Notes: a model not told the origin generated them from the letters alone. Positions 16,104 to 24,825 are shown, counted from the first letter of the stretch. The stretch: 64,000 bases of DNA from JBBREP01 sp963716525 (GCA_963716525.1 OY970315.1:248001-312000), one strand, 5' to 3'. Program-made: numbers and translations.

Positions 16104-16781
16104 TCATCCCTCCTCCAACAGCGGCCCGAACGCCAACACGCCGGCCGTCACGTACACCGCCGCGAACACCAACAGGAGCTGCACCCACGGCCAGGCGTCA
16201 CCAGTGTTCCCGCCGAGCGCCGCCTCGAACGCCCGGGTGGCCCCGAGCATCACGGGTGCGGTGATCGGTAGCACGAGCAATGGTACGAGGGTCTCCCGCA
16301 TGCGCAGCCCGGCCGCGAGGATGCCGTACACGGTACCGGTGGCCGCGATGCCGCCGGTCGCGGCCACGGCCGCGGGCACGATCGCCTCCATGCCGCGCGC
16401 CGACACGTCGTAGAGCACGAACGTGCCCACGAGCAGCACCGCCTCGAGCGCGAGCAGCTCCACGGCGATCGCGGCCGCCTTGCCGAGGAAGATCGCCGCC
16501 CCGTCGAGCCCGGAGAGGCGCAGGCTGTCGCGGGCGTTGTGCTCGGCCTCCACCGCGAAGCTCCGGCTCACTGCGAGGATCGACGCGAGCAGCACCGCGA
16601 TCCAGAACAGCCCCGGCGCGACCGTGGGCAGGATGCCGCGGTGCGGGTCGAGCGCGAAGGCGAACAGCAACAGCACAAGCGCGCCGAACGGCAGGATCTG
16701 CGCCAGAGTCACGCGGGCGCGCGCCTCGATCCTGAGATCTTTGCCCATGACCAGCATGGCTTCGCCCAGGATGCCATTCAC
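16104..16781 (-). CDS. ccmB: haem ABC exporter permease CcmB
   Basis: A 225-residue permease with six hydrophobic segments and the usual CcmB opening (KDLRIEARARVTLAQILPFG). The cytoplasmic loop VEAEHNARDSLRLSGLDG is the typical contact region with the ATPase. CcmA2B with CcmC forms the complex that drives release of holo-CcmE. The start overlaps the ccmA stop by 4 nt, showing the order ccmA-ccmB-ccmC. Confidence 0.95.
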   Translation of the reverse strand: MNGILGEAMLVMGKDLRIEARARVTLAQILPFGALVLLLFAFALDPHRGILPTVAPGLFWIAVLLASILAVSRSFAVEAEHNARDSLRLSGLDGAAIFLGKAAAIAVELLALEAVLLVGTFVLYDVSARGMEAIVPAAVAATGGIAATGTVYGILAAGLRMRETLVPLLVLPITAPVMLGATRAFEAALGGNTGDAWPWVQLLLVFAAVYVTAGVLAFGPLLEEG

Positions 16782-17470
16782 GAACGCGCACCAACGGGCT
16801 CGGGTGCTGTGGAACTGCTGAGCACGCCACCCACGAGCGTGCCGCGATCCACGAGCACCTCGCGGTGCGCGAGCGTGCGGGCGCGCTCGAGCTCGTGTGA
16901 GGCGAACAGCACCGTGCGACCCCGCGCCACCACGTCGCGCAACATCCCGTCGAGCAGTGACCGGCCGTCGGCATCGAGGCCGGCGTGCGGCTCGTCGAGC
17001 AGCAGCAGCTCCACGTCGCGTGCGAACGCGGTGGCGAGTGCGAGGCGGCGGCGCTGACCGGCCGAGAGGTCGACGTGGCGGACCCCGGCCACCGCTTCCA
17101 GGCCGAGCCGCTCGAGCGTGGGGTCGACGGCGCGGTCGTCGGCGCCCGTGGCGCGCACCGCGAAGCGGAGATTCTCGCGGGCGGTGAGGTCGTCGTAGCA
17201 GCCCGTGTCATGGCCGACGAGCGCCAATTGGCGGCGGTGGCTGCGGCGGTCGATCGTGAGATCGCGGCCCAATACCGAGGCCCTGCCGCTGCGCAGCGGC
17301 AGCAGACCCGCGAGCAGGCGCAGCAACGTCGACTTCCCCGCACCGTTCGCCCCTGAGAGCAGCACGATCTCGCCCGGGGCCACGTCGAGGTCGGCGCCGG
17401 CCAGCGCCGGGAAACGGCCGAGCACGCACACGGCCGAGCGGGTCGTGACCACGGGCGCGACGACGGCCAA
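16778..17470 (-). CDS. ccmA: haem ABC exporter ATPase CcmA
   Basis: A 230-residue ABC ATPase, first gene of the ccm operon. Walker A is GANGAGKST (residues 40-48), Q-loop region LALVGHDTG, signature LSAGQRRR, Walker B LLLLDEPHAGLD and switch His in FASHELERA. The signature has Ala for the common Gly/Gly-Gly pattern (LSAGQ), normal for CcmA. The 109-bp gap to the divergent sortase gene must hold the operon promoter; I see no clear sigma-70 hexamers. Confidence 0.95.
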   Translation of the reverse strand: MAVVAPVVTTRSAVCVLGRFPALAGADLDVAPGEIVLLSGANGAGKSTLLRLLAGLLPLRSGRASVLGRDLTIDRRSHRRQLALVGHDTGCYDDLTARENLRFAVRATGADDRAVDPTLERLGLEAVAGVRHVDLSAGQRRRLALATAFARDVELLLLDEPHAGLDADGRSLLDGMLRDVVARGRTVLFASHELERARTLAHREVLVDRGTLVGGVLSSSTAPEPVGARS

Positions 17471-17579
17471 AGACCCTCCTCCAGTACCGGCACAGGTCCG
17501 GTGCGGCGTGCGAGCATTCTACGAAGGGGGCTCCGGATGCCCGCATCGCGGGCGGGTGTGGCCCTACGCTCCGCCGGTC

Positions 17580-18587
17580 ATGCGTGAAGGGGTGCGCCGC
17601 ACGCTCGGTGGCGCCGGCCGCACACTGATCGTCGTCGGTCTCCTGATCCTCGGGTTCGTGGCGTACCAGCTCTGGGGCACCGGGCTCGTGACGGCGCGCG
17701 CGCAGCGCCGCCTCAAGCACGAGTTCGCCGCCAAACTGGCTCGCTCACGTGATGGCTCGGGTCCGGCCACCACCACCACGACGGCCGCCGCTACCACCAC
17801 GGCCGAGCCGCCGTCGACCACGACGGCACCGGGCACAACCGTGCCACCCAGCTCGCCGATCGTCGGGGCGGCGCGCATCCCGGCGGTGCAGGACGGCGAC
17901 GTCGTGGGCATCATCCACCTGCCGTGGAGCAACTACGCGATCGTCGAGGGCACGACGCGCAACGACCTCGAGAAGGGACCCGGCCATTACCCGGCCACCG
18001 TGTTCCCCGGCCAGCTCGGTAACGCCGCGATCGCGGGGCATCGCACCACGTACCTGCACCCGTTCTACGACGCCGACACGTTGCACATCGGCAGCGAGAT
18101 CCGCGTCGACATGCTGTGGGGCCGCTACACGTACCGGGTGACGAAGGAGCCGTACGCGGTGACTCCCGACGACGTCGACGTGGTCGCCACGCACGATCCG
18201 ACGCACGCGACGCTCACCCTCACCACGTGCAACCCGAAGTACTCGGCGCGCCAGCGGCTCGTCGTGCAGGCGACGCTCGTGAGCGCGAAGAGCCCGGCGC
18301 CGAAGGCGTTCGTGGCGCCGCGCCCACCGCCGGAACAGCAGCTCGCGTCGGACGGCACGGGCGCGGCGACCGCGGCGTCGCTGAAGACGGGGTTGTCGGG
18401 CGACGGCGCGAGCCGCACACCCACGGTGATCTGGGGCGTGCTGCTGCTCCTGCTCGGCGCGCTCTGGTGGTGGGTGTACCGCCACTGGCGCGGCCCGCTC
18501 ACGTGGTTCGGCGGGCTCGTGCCGTTCCTGCCCGTGCTCTTCGCCTTCTACGTGTACCTGGAACGCGTCCTCCCCGCGGGGTTCTGA
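17580..18587 (+). CDS. class E sortase
   Basis: A 335-residue membrane-anchored transpeptidase that cleaves LPXTG-like sorting signals (class E often prefers LAXTG) and links proteins to the wall. Layout: N-terminal membrane helix (about 12-34), Thr/Pro-rich spacer (60-92), catalytic beta-barrel (100-235), a second hydrophobic segment (about 280-298) and a third near the end. Catalytic residues visible: His154 in IAGHRTTY, Cys217 in LTTCNPKYSA and Arg226 in RQRLVV. The start is the ATG at 17580. No substrate with a sorting signal is obvious in this window. Divergent from ccmA. Confidence 0.92.
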   Translation: MREGVRRTLGGAGRTLIVVGLLILGFVAYQLWGTGLVTARAQRRLKHEFAAKLARSRDGSGPATTTTTAAATTTAEPPSTTTAPGTTVPPSSPIVGAARIPAVQDGDVVGIIHLPWSNYAIVEGTTRNDLEKGPGHYPATVFPGQLGNAAIAGHRTTYLHPFYDADTLHIGSEIRVDMLWGRYTYRVTKEPYAVTPDDVDVVATHDPTHATLTLTTCNPKYSARQRLVVQATLVSAKSPAPKAFVAPRPPPEQQLASDGTGAATAASLKTGLSGDGASRTPTVIWGVLLLLLGALWWWVYRHWRGPLTWFGGLVPFLPVLFAFYVYLERVLPAGF

Positions 18588-18617
18588 GGTGCCCCGCCGA
18601 GCGCGAGGCGCCGTGCC

Positions 18618-19562
18618 ATGGCCGTGAGCACCGGCGACATCGAGGCGGCGGCCGCGCGCATCGCGCCGTTCGTGCACCGCACGCCGGTGCTCACCTCACG
18701 GCTGCTCGACGAGTGGGCCGGTGCCGCACTCCTGCTGAAGGCCGAGCATCTCCAGCGTGCGGGCGCGTTCAAGTTCCGGGGTGCGACGAACGCGGTGCGG
18801 TCGCTCCCCGACGATGTGGCCGCGCGTGGTGTCGCCGCGCACAGCTCCGGCAACCACGCGGCGGCGCTCGCGCTGGCCGCGCGGGAACGCGGCGTACCCG
18901 CACACGTCGTGATGCCGGCGAACGCGCCGGCGGTGAAGCGCGCCGCGGTGTTGGGGTACGGCGCGCGCGTCATCGAGTGCGAGCCCACCGAGGCGGCGCG
19001 GATCGCGACGTTGCGCGAGGTGATCGAGGCAACGGGCGCGGTCGAGATCCATCCGTTCGACAACGACACGGTGATCGCGGGCGCCGGCACGCTGGCGCTC
19101 GAGCTGCTCGCCGACGCGCCCGATCTCGACGCGATCGTGGCGCCGATCGGCGGCGGCGGGCTCCTGTCGGGGACGTGCATCGCGGCGCAGGGGCGCGCCG
19201 GGGCTCTTGCGGTCTACGGCGCCGAGCCCGCCGGTGCCGACGACGCGGCGCGTTCGATCGCGGCGGGCACGCTCGAACGGCAGACCGCGCCGCACACGAT
19301 CTGCGACGGGCTGCGCACATCGCTCTCGCCGCGCACGTTCGCGATCGTTGCGCAGCACGTGGAGGCGATCGTCACCGTCCCGGACGACGAAACACTCGAC
19401 GCGCTGCGCATGATCTGGTCGCGCACCAAGCAATTGGTCGAGCCGAGCGCGGCGATCGCGCTCGCCGCGGTGCGCCGCACACCGGCATTGCACGGACGAC
19501 GAGTCGGTGTGATCCTGTCGGGTGGGAACGTCGAGGCGACGTATCGGCCAGGTCGCGCGTAG
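18618..19562 (+). CDS. PLP-dependent serine/threonine dehydratase-like enzyme
   Basis: A 314-residue fold-type II PLP enzyme. The Schiff-base lysine is Lys52 in AGAFKFRGATNA, substrate loop SSGNHAAALALAA follows at about 76-88, and the phosphate-cup glycines are PIGGGGLLSG near 176. It lacks the C-terminal ACT-like regulatory domain, so it is of the catabolic threonine dehydratase/serine racemase type, not biosynthetic IlvA. The product would be 2-oxobutyrate or pyruvate plus ammonia, or D-serine. It follows the sortase by 30 nt; no functional link is evident. Confidence 0.88.
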   Translation: MAVSTGDIEAAAARIAPFVHRTPVLTSRLLDEWAGAALLLKAEHLQRAGAFKFRGATNAVRSLPDDVAARGVAAHSSGNHAAALALAARERGVPAHVVMPANAPAVKRAAVLGYGARVIECEPTEAARIATLREVIEATGAVEIHPFDNDTVIAGAGTLALELLADAPDLDAIVAPIGGGGLLSGTCIAAQGRAGALAVYGAEPAGADDAARSIAAGTLERQTAPHTICDGLRTSLSPRTFAIVAQHVEAIVTVPDDETLDALRMIWSRTKQLVEPSAAIALAAVRRTPALHGRRVGVILSGGNVEATYRPGRA

Positions 19563-19570
19563 CAGCCGGT

Positions 19571-20494
19571 TCAGGTGGGCGGGAACGGCCCGGCCCGGGC
19601 CACGAGCGACGGCGTGTCGCGGCCGAGCTGCGCGGCGAGCCACGCGCTCGCCTCGATCAGCCGCGCGAGGTCGACACCGGTGTCGTAGCCGCTGCGCTCG
19701 AGCAGGAACACGACGTCCTCGGTGGGGATGTTGCCGGTGGCGCGGGGCGCGAACGGGCAGCCGCCGATGCCGCCGAGGCTCGCGTCGATCACGGGCACGC
19801 CCGCCTCGACTGCCGCGAGCGCGTTCGCGAGGCCGGCGTTGCGCGTGTTGTGGAAGTGCGCGCGCAGCCCGACGGGCGCCGGTGCGCCGCGCAGCACCTC
19901 AGCGGTCGCCGCCACGAGCTCGCGCACCCGCACCGGCACGGCCGCGCCCACCGTGTCGGCGAGCGCGATCTCGTGAGGCCCGGCCGCGGCGACCTGCGTC
20001 ACGACGTCGAGCACACGCTCGAGCGGCACCTCGCCCTCGTAGCCGCACCCGAACGACGCCGACAGCGTGACACTGCACGGGATCGACGCATCCCGCGCGC
20101 GGGCGATGACCGCCGCCGCGGCGGCGACGGCCTCGGCGGTGCTCATGCCCTGGTTACGTTGCGAAAAGGTGTCGGTGCACGCCACGACCACGTTCACCTC
20201 GGGCGTGTGGGCCGCGAGCGCCCGGTCGAAGCCGCGCTCGTTGAGCACGAGACCGATGTAGCGCGCCCGCCGGTCACCGGCGACGGCTTCGAGCACTGCT
20301 TCGGCGTCGGCCATCTGCGGCACGCGCTTGGGGTTCACGAAGCTCGCCACCTCGACCCGGTCGATGCCCGCGTCGACGATGCGCCGGACAAGCTCGGCCT
20401 TCTGCTCGGTGCTGAACGTCACCGCGTCGGACTGCAGCCCGTCTCGTGGGGCCACGTCGACGATCTGCACATGCGGTCGCGCCACGCCGACCAT
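19571..20494 (-). CDS. hydroxymethylglutaryl-CoA lyase
   Basis: A 307-residue TIM-barrel lyase cleaving HMG-CoA to acetoacetate and acetyl-CoA, the last step of leucine catabolism. Metal/catalytic motifs: VAPRDGLQSD near the N-terminus, the His pair in RAHFHNTRNAG, and the G-loop GGIGGCPFAPRATGN holding the catalytic Cys, with NIPTED after it. Length equals the family norm. It heads toward the enoyl-CoA hydratase, biotin carrier and carboxyltransferase on the same strand upstream, supporting a leucine/isovalerate role. Confidence 0.95.
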   Translation of the reverse strand: MVGVARPHVQIVDVAPRDGLQSDAVTFSTEQKAELVRRIVDAGIDRVEVASFVNPKRVPQMADAEAVLEAVAGDRRARYIGLVLNERGFDRALAAHTPEVNVVVACTDTFSQRNQGMSTAEAVAAAAAVIARARDASIPCSVTLSASFGCGYEGEVPLERVLDVVTQVAAAGPHEIALADTVGAAVPVRVRELVAATAEVLRGAPAPVGLRAHFHNTRNAGLANALAAVEAGVPVIDASLGGIGGCPFAPRATGNIPTEDVVFLLERSGYDTGVDLARLIEASAWLAAQLGRDTPSLVARAGPFPPT

Positions 20495-20592
20495 TCTCGC
20501 CGCTCGGGAGCCGCGCGACTACTCGGTTCCGTCGATCTCGGCCTCGCGGTACGCCAGCTCGGCCTCGCGGCGGCCGGCAGAACGCAGGAATC

Positions 20593-21360
20593 TCAGTGCC
20601 CGTGGAAGCGAGGCGGGCGCTTCTCGGCGAACGCCGCCATGCCCTCGACGAGGTCGTCGCTCGAGAACACCTTCGCCTCGAGCGCGAGCAGCTCGTCGCG
20701 CGCGGTCGCGGTGAGCGCGAGCGACTCGGTGACCGCGTTCAGCGACCGCTTGTGCCCCTGCACCGTGAGCGGCGCGAGCGAGGCGATGTGCACGGCCAGC
20801 TCGCGCGCGTCGGCGAGGGGATCGTCGGCAAGTCGCTGCACGAGCCCGAACCGCTGTGCCTCCTCGCCGTTCACCTCGCGGCCGGTGAGGAGGAAGTCGC
20901 GCGCGAGCCCGTGCCCCACGAGCAGCGCGAGCCGCCAGACATTGGCCGGGCTCAGCAAGATGCCGAGCCGGCCGCCCGGGATCGACAGCCGCGTGTCGGG
21001 GCGGGCCACGCGCAGGTCGCACGCCACGCAGAGCTGCATGCCCGCACCGATCGCGGGGCCGTTCAGCGCCGCGATCACCGGGGCGGGATGGGCCACGATC
21101 GCGTCGAGCAGCATCTCGAAGCGGGGCCGGAACGTGTCGGTGGCGCCGCCCTCGCCGTCGCCGGCACCGAAGCGGGTCACGAGGTCGGCACCCGCGCAGA
21201 ACGCCGTGCCCGCGCCGGTGACGATCACGGCGCGCGCGTCGAGCTGCTCCTGCAGCGCCTCGGTGAACACCGCGCACAGTTCGCCGTTCAGCGCGTTGCG
21301 GCGTTCCTCGCGGTCGATCGTGATCGTCGCGACGTCACCGTCGCGCTCGGCGCGTATCAA
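20593..21360 (-). CDS. enoyl-CoA hydratase/isomerase family protein
   Basis: A 255-residue crotonase-fold enzyme. Oxyanion-hole segments are GTAFCAGADL (about 51-60) and the glycine-rich ALNGPAIGAGMQL (about 98-110). The catalytic Glu positions of true hydratases are not obvious: the region after the second oxyanion segment reads SIPGGRLGILLSPANVWRL, without the usual Glu pair. In the leucine-type cluster it could be a methylglutaconyl-CoA hydratase, but the exact reaction is not certain. Confidence 0.88.
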   Translation of the reverse strand: MIRAERDGDVATITIDREERRNALNGELCAVFTEALQEQLDARAVIVTGAGTAFCAGADLVTRFGAGDGEGGATDTFRPRFEMLLDAIVAHPAPVIAALNGPAIGAGMQLCVACDLRVARPDTRLSIPGGRLGILLSPANVWRLALLVGHGLARDFLLTGREVNGEEAQRFGLVQRLADDPLADARELAVHIASLAPLTVQGHKRSLNAVTESLALTATARDELLALEAKVFSSDDLVEGMAAFAEKRPPRFHGH

Positions 21361-21470
21361 TGGCGCCCGCTTCGCCAGGCGAGGCGAGCGGCTCGCCGCC
21401 CGCCTCGCTCCTCCGTCACTCCCGGGCCGGACGCCATCGCGCTCGGACCGGCTACCACCGAGCTCACGAT

Positions 21471-21689
21471 TCAGTTCTCGTCGATGAGGGCGATGAGGTC
21501 ACCCTCGTGCACCGTGCCGCCCTCTTCGACGTGCAGCTCGGCGAGCGTGCCCGGCACCTCGGTGACCACGGGGATCTCCATCTTCATCGACTCGAGGACG
21601 ACGATCTCGTCGCCCTCGGCGACCATCTGACCCTCCTCGGCGCGCAGCTGCCACACGTTCGCGGTGATTTCGGCCCGGATCTCGTGCAT
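21471..21689 (-). CDS. stand-alone biotin carboxyl carrier protein
   Basis: A 72-residue biotinyl domain with the biotinylated lysine in ESMKMEIP (Lys36). The whole protein is one lipoyl/biotinyl fold; the short start at ATG 21689 (MHEIRAEITANVW) gives the length of known free-standing biotin proteins of actinobacterial acyl-CoA carboxylases. It sits 98 nt after the carboxyltransferase with a perfect palindrome in between. The biotin carboxylase subunit is not in this window. Confidence 0.92.
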   Translation of the reverse strand: MHEIRAEITANVWQLRAEEGQMVAEGDEIVVLESMKMEIPVVTEVPGTLAELHVEEGGTVHEGDLIALIDEN

Positions 21690-21730
21690 CGGTCCGGGAG
21701 CGTAGCGAGCGGCAGTCACACGCATGCTCC

Positions 21731-21776
21731 CGTTGTCCCATCAGGAGCCAAGTTCTTGGCTCCTGATGGGACAACG
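21731..21776. repeat. 46-bp perfect palindrome (GTTGTCCCA family, copy 1)
   Basis: Two 22-nt arms with a 2-nt centre, no mismatch; the arms read CGTTGTCCCATCAGGAGCC onward. It starts 11 nt downstream of the carboxyltransferase stop (minus strand). The copy at 62468-62511 matches it over 44 nt with one base change, and the element at 48093-48138 shares its outer ends. No U-tract follows, so simple intrinsic termination is not shown. Confidence 0.95.
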
Positions 21777-21786
21777 AGCGGGTGGG

Positions 21787-23343
21787 TCAGACCGGCAGGA
21801 CGCCGTGCTTGCGGGCCGGCCGCTCGACGCGCTTGCCCGCGGTGATGGCCAGCCCGCGGCGATCGCAGCACGGGTGTCGGCGGGGTCGATCACGTCGTCG
21901 AGCTGCCGCGTGCCCAGCGGCGATGTACGGGTCGATGTTGGCGCGGATCTCCTCGGCGAGCTCGAGACGCCGGCGCGTGCGCTCCTCCTCGTCGTCGATC
22001 GCGGCGAGCGCCTTGCGGTGGATGATGTTGACCGCCCCGTCGGGGCCCATCACCGCGATCTCGGCCGTGGGCCAGGCAACGATGTAGTCGGCCTCGTAGG
22101 CGAGGCCGTTCATCACGAAGTAGCCGGCGCCGTAGCTCTTGCGCAGCACCACGCTGATCTTCGGCACCGTTGCCTCCGACACCGCGAACAGCATCTTGGC
22201 GCCGTGGCGGATGATGCCCTGCTTCTCCACCGCACTACCCACGATGAAGCCCGGCACGTCGTGCAGGAACACGAGCGGGATGTTGAACGCATCGCACAGC
22301 CACACGAATCGTGCCGCCTTGTCGGCCGCGTTCACGTCGAGCGCGCCGCCGAGGACCATCGGCTGGTTCGCCACGACGCCCACGGGCCGGCCGTCGACAC
22401 GCGCCAGCCCGGTGAGCAGGTTCTTGGCCCAGTCGGGCTTCATCCAGAACACGTCACCGTCGTCGACGATCGCGTGCACCACCTTGCGCATGTCGTACGC
22501 GCGGCGCGGCGCGGTGGGCACGATGTCGTAGAGCTCGGGGACGCGCCGATCGGCCGGGTCGCCCGGCACCCGCACGGGCGGCTGCTCGCCGTTGTGCGCG
22601 GGGAAGAACGACAGGTACTGCCGCACGACACGGAGGCACTGCTCGTCCGACTCCACCTCGAGGTCGGCACAACCCGAGATCTTGCAGTGCACGGCCGAGC
22701 CGCCCATCTCCTCCTCGGTGACGTCCTCGCCGACGGCCGCCTTCACGAGGTGGCGACCACCGAGCGCCATCGACGACGTGCCCTTCACCATCGGCACGAA
22801 GTCGGCGAGCGCCGGGATGTACGCGGTGCCGGCCGCGCAATGACCGAGCATCGCCGCGACCATCGGCACCACCCCGCTCATCGCCACCTGCTCGCGGAAG
22901 AGCGCGCCGGCACCCGCGAACGTGGACCCGCTCGTGGCTTGGATGCGGGCACCCGCCGAGTCGAGCAACCACACCATCGGGATGCGCTCGCGCAGCGCGT
23001 GCGCGCGCATGCGGGCGATCTTGTTCTCGCTCACCGCGCCCATCGAGCCCGCCATCACGGTGAAGTCGTACGCCGCGATCGCCACCGGGCGGCCGTCGAC
23101 GCGGCCGATGCCGGTGATGCAACCGTCGGCCGCGAGATACCGATCGCCGAGACCGGCGTCCATGTGGTCGGCGAGCAGGCCGTACTCCACGAAGCTGCCC
23201 GCGTCGAGCAACAGGTCGAGCCGCTCCCGCACCGGCAGCTTGCCGAGCGAGCGCTGCCGGGCGATCTGCTCCGGCCCGCCCATCCCGAGCGCGCGGTGTT
23301 TGCGCGCCACCAGGTCGTCGACGAGCGGGCCCCAGTCGGTCAC
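21787..23343 (-). CDS. acyl-CoA carboxylase carboxyltransferase (beta) subunit
   Basis: A 518-residue carboxyltransferase from a GTG start at 23343, transferring CO2 from biotin to an acyl-CoA such as propionyl-, acetyl- or methylcrotonyl-CoA. Both halves of the crotonase-like CT domain are present: VWLLDSAGARIQ with GHCAAGTAYIPAL in the N-half, and FLHDVPGFIVGSAVE with KSYGAGYFVMNG in the C-half. Near the C-terminus about 18 residues (HAAARRRDRPRRHPCC) are foreign to the family; two compensating frame changes at about 21906-21911 and 21851-21855 explain them. Restoring bases gives the expected RQLDDVIDPADTRAAIAAG stretch. Context suggests branched-chain acyl-CoA carboxylation. Confidence 0.93.
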   Translation of the reverse strand: MTDWGPLVDDLVARKHRALGMGGPEQIARQRSLGKLPVRERLDLLLDAGSFVEYGLLADHMDAGLGDRYLAADGCITGIGRVDGRPVAIAAYDFTVMAGSMGAVSENKIARMRAHALRERIPMVWLLDSAGARIQATSGSTFAGAGALFREQVAMSGVVPMVAAMLGHCAAGTAYIPALADFVPMVKGTSSMALGGRHLVKAAVGEDVTEEEMGGSAVHCKISGCADLEVESDEQCLRVVRQYLSFFPAHNGEQPPVRVPGDPADRRVPELYDIVPTAPRRAYDMRKVVHAIVDDGDVFWMKPDWAKNLLTGLARVDGRPVGVVANQPMVLGGALDVNAADKAARFVWLCDAFNIPLVFLHDVPGFIVGSAVEKQGIIRHGAKMLFAVSEATVPKISVVLRKSYGAGYFVMNGLAYEADYIVAWPTAEIAVMGPDGAVNIIHRKALAAIDDEEERTRRRLELAEEIRANIDPYIAAGHAAARRRDRPRRHPCCDRRGLAITAGKRVERPARKHGVLPV

Positions 23344-23434
23344 CGGCCGGACTGTAGTGACGCGGCTCCCCGCGGGCCCAGCCTGCGAGGCATCGTCGAA
23401 CCACCCGCGGTGGGCCGTCGCGGTGGTCGCGCGG

Positions 23435-24394
23435 CTACGAGGACTTCGACGCGGCTGCCGGTCGAAAGGCCGCCATGACCCGCCAGGCACCACGGACCGC
23501 CAGCACGGTCCCGATCGTCAGCAGCACCCCGGCAGCGACCTCCATGGGGCTCAGCGGGATCGGCCTCGAGCTGCGCCCGGCACCGCCGAAGAACCAGGGC
23601 GCATCGACGGCGACGGCCGACCACCAGGCCGCGACGCCGGCCACGATCACGAGGATCGCGCCGGCGAGCGTGACCGACAGCAGCCCCAGCCCGCGCACGA
23701 TCCGAGGCGCGAGATCGATCGACGTCGCGGCACGCAGCGCCGCGTTCGTCCACGCGACGACTGTCGCCGCGACGAGTGTGGCACCGAGGACCGCGACGAT
23801 TCCATATGCGGTGGAGCCGCCGTTGCGGTCGGCGGGCGTGAGGTGACACGCCCACGCGGCGACCGCGACACCGGTGACGACGGTTGCCGCGGTGAAGGCG
23901 ATCGCGACCGCGAGTGGGGTGGCGACATCGGACCAGTGTCCGGCATGCAGGTACCGGACGAAGGTCGGCAGCGCGAGCGCGGCGGCGAGCCCGATCATCA
24001 CGGCCCCGGCACCCGCTGCGGCCGCGACGGCGCCATATCCGACCGCGGGCACCAACCGGTCGTGCGCCGGCACCGCGCGGTCCCAGTGCTCCGCGGCCTT
24101 GGCGAACGCGATGCCACCGACAACGACGAAGGCCCACGCCCACAGCACGAGTGCGGCGCCGTCACGTACGCGATCGGCATCCGAACGCCACGCCGCATCG
24201 CTCCACAGCATCCGGGCGCGTTCCATCAGGCCCGCGCACGCCAGCGCGATCCGCTCGCGCCGCGGGATCGGCCGGTCGCCGTAGGTATCGGCAAGGAGCG
24301 CCGACAGCTCGCCCCCATAGCGGCGGCGCCACGCCGGCGGATACCAGCGCAGCGGCGCGGCGTAGCGCGATGCTTCGCGATCCGTCACGTCCAT
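23435..24394 (-). CDS. PadR-associated polytopic membrane protein
   Basis: A 319-residue protein with a short cytoplasmic N-terminus (RWYPPAWRRRYGGELSALLAD, quoted to 20: RWYPPAWRRRYGGELSALLA) and about six to seven hydrophobic segments from residue 80 on. The YPPAWRRRYGGEL motif is the hallmark of small membrane proteins encoded next to PadR regulators in actinobacteria. It overlaps the padR gene by 10 nt. Function unknown; the pairing suggests an efflux or envelope-stress module where PadR controls the membrane partner. Confidence 0.8.
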   Translation of the reverse strand: MDVTDREASRYAAPLRWYPPAWRRRYGGELSALLADTYGDRPIPRRERIALACAGLMERARMLWSDAAWRSDADRVRDGAALVLWAWAFVVVGGIAFAKAAEHWDRAVPAHDRLVPAVGYGAVAAAAGAGAVMIGLAAALALPTFVRYLHAGHWSDVATPLAVAIAFTAATVVTGVAVAAWACHLTPADRNGGSTAYGIVAVLGATLVAATVVAWTNAALRAATSIDLAPRIVRGLGLLSVTLAGAILVIVAGVAAWWSAVAVDAPWFFGGAGRSSRPIPLSPMEVAAGVLLTIGTVLAVRGAWRVMAAFRPAAASKSS

Positions 24395-24813
24395 GCCACC
24401 CGGCGCCGCGAGGCCAGCCCGAGGCGCGATGCGCCCTCGTCGGCAAGGTCGCGCATCTCGTGCACGATCCTTGCGAGCTCTGCACGGCCCGCCGACGTCA
24501 GCCGGTAGGGCCGGCGGCGGGGATCACCGTCGACAGCTTCGATGAGTCCGAGGCCGTCGAGGCGCGTGATCGCGCCGTAGAGGGTGCCCGGACCGAGCGC
24601 GGCGCCCGCGAACTCCTCGATGTCCTTGGCGAGCGCGTAGCCGTGCTTCGGTCCCGCGGCAAGACTCGTGAGGATCAGCACGGCCGGCTCGTTCGGCCGG
24701 GCCAGGCCCTTCGGACTCTTGCCTTTCGTGCTCTTGCCTTTCGTGCTCTTGCCTTTCGTGCTCTTGCCCTTCGTGCTCTTGCCCTTCGGGCTCTTGGGGC
24801 GCCGAACGGTCAC
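24385..24813 (-). CDS. PadR-family regulator with Lys-rich repeat tail
   Basis: A 142-residue PadR protein (GTG start at 24813). Residues about 6-36 are a tandem of the pentapeptide KSTKG/KGKST, strongly basic. From about residue 42 the winged helix is standard: ILTSLAAGPKHGYALAKDI, ALGPGTLYGAITRL and RRRPYRLTSAGRAEL. PadR proteins usually repress a neighbouring membrane or efflux gene until a ligand binds. The basic tail resembles the Lys/Ala-rich tails of actinobacterial nucleoid proteins and may add nonspecific DNA affinity. An imperfect palindrome just upstream is the likely operator. Confidence 0.92.
   Translation of the reverse strand: MTVRRPKSPKGKSTKGKSTKGKSTKGKSTKGKSPKGLARPNEPAVLILTSLAAGPKHGYALAKDIEEFAGAALGPGTLYGAITRLDGLGLIEAVDGDPRRRPYRLTSAGRAELARIVHEMRDLADEGASRLGLASRRRVAWT
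24706..24795. repeat. 6 x 15-bp tandem repeat inside padR
   Basis: Six consecutive 15-bp units (GCCTTTCGTGCTCTT and close variants) encode the repeated five-residue Lys-rich motif. Three units are identical. The 15-bp length keeps the frame, so copy number can change without breaking the gene. Confidence 0.95.
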
Positions 24814-24825
24814 GATCGCGACATT

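Noticed and set aside
18116..21487. A 1123-codon plus-strand open frame
   Set aside because: Its translation is Arg/Ala-rich, without domains, and runs across the out-of-frame sortase and dehydratase genes and antisense to HMG-CoA lyase and enoyl-CoA hydratase. It is open only because high-GC DNA has few stops.
24706..24795. CRISPR-like array
   Set aside because: The units are contiguous, with no spacers, and encode a peptide repeat.
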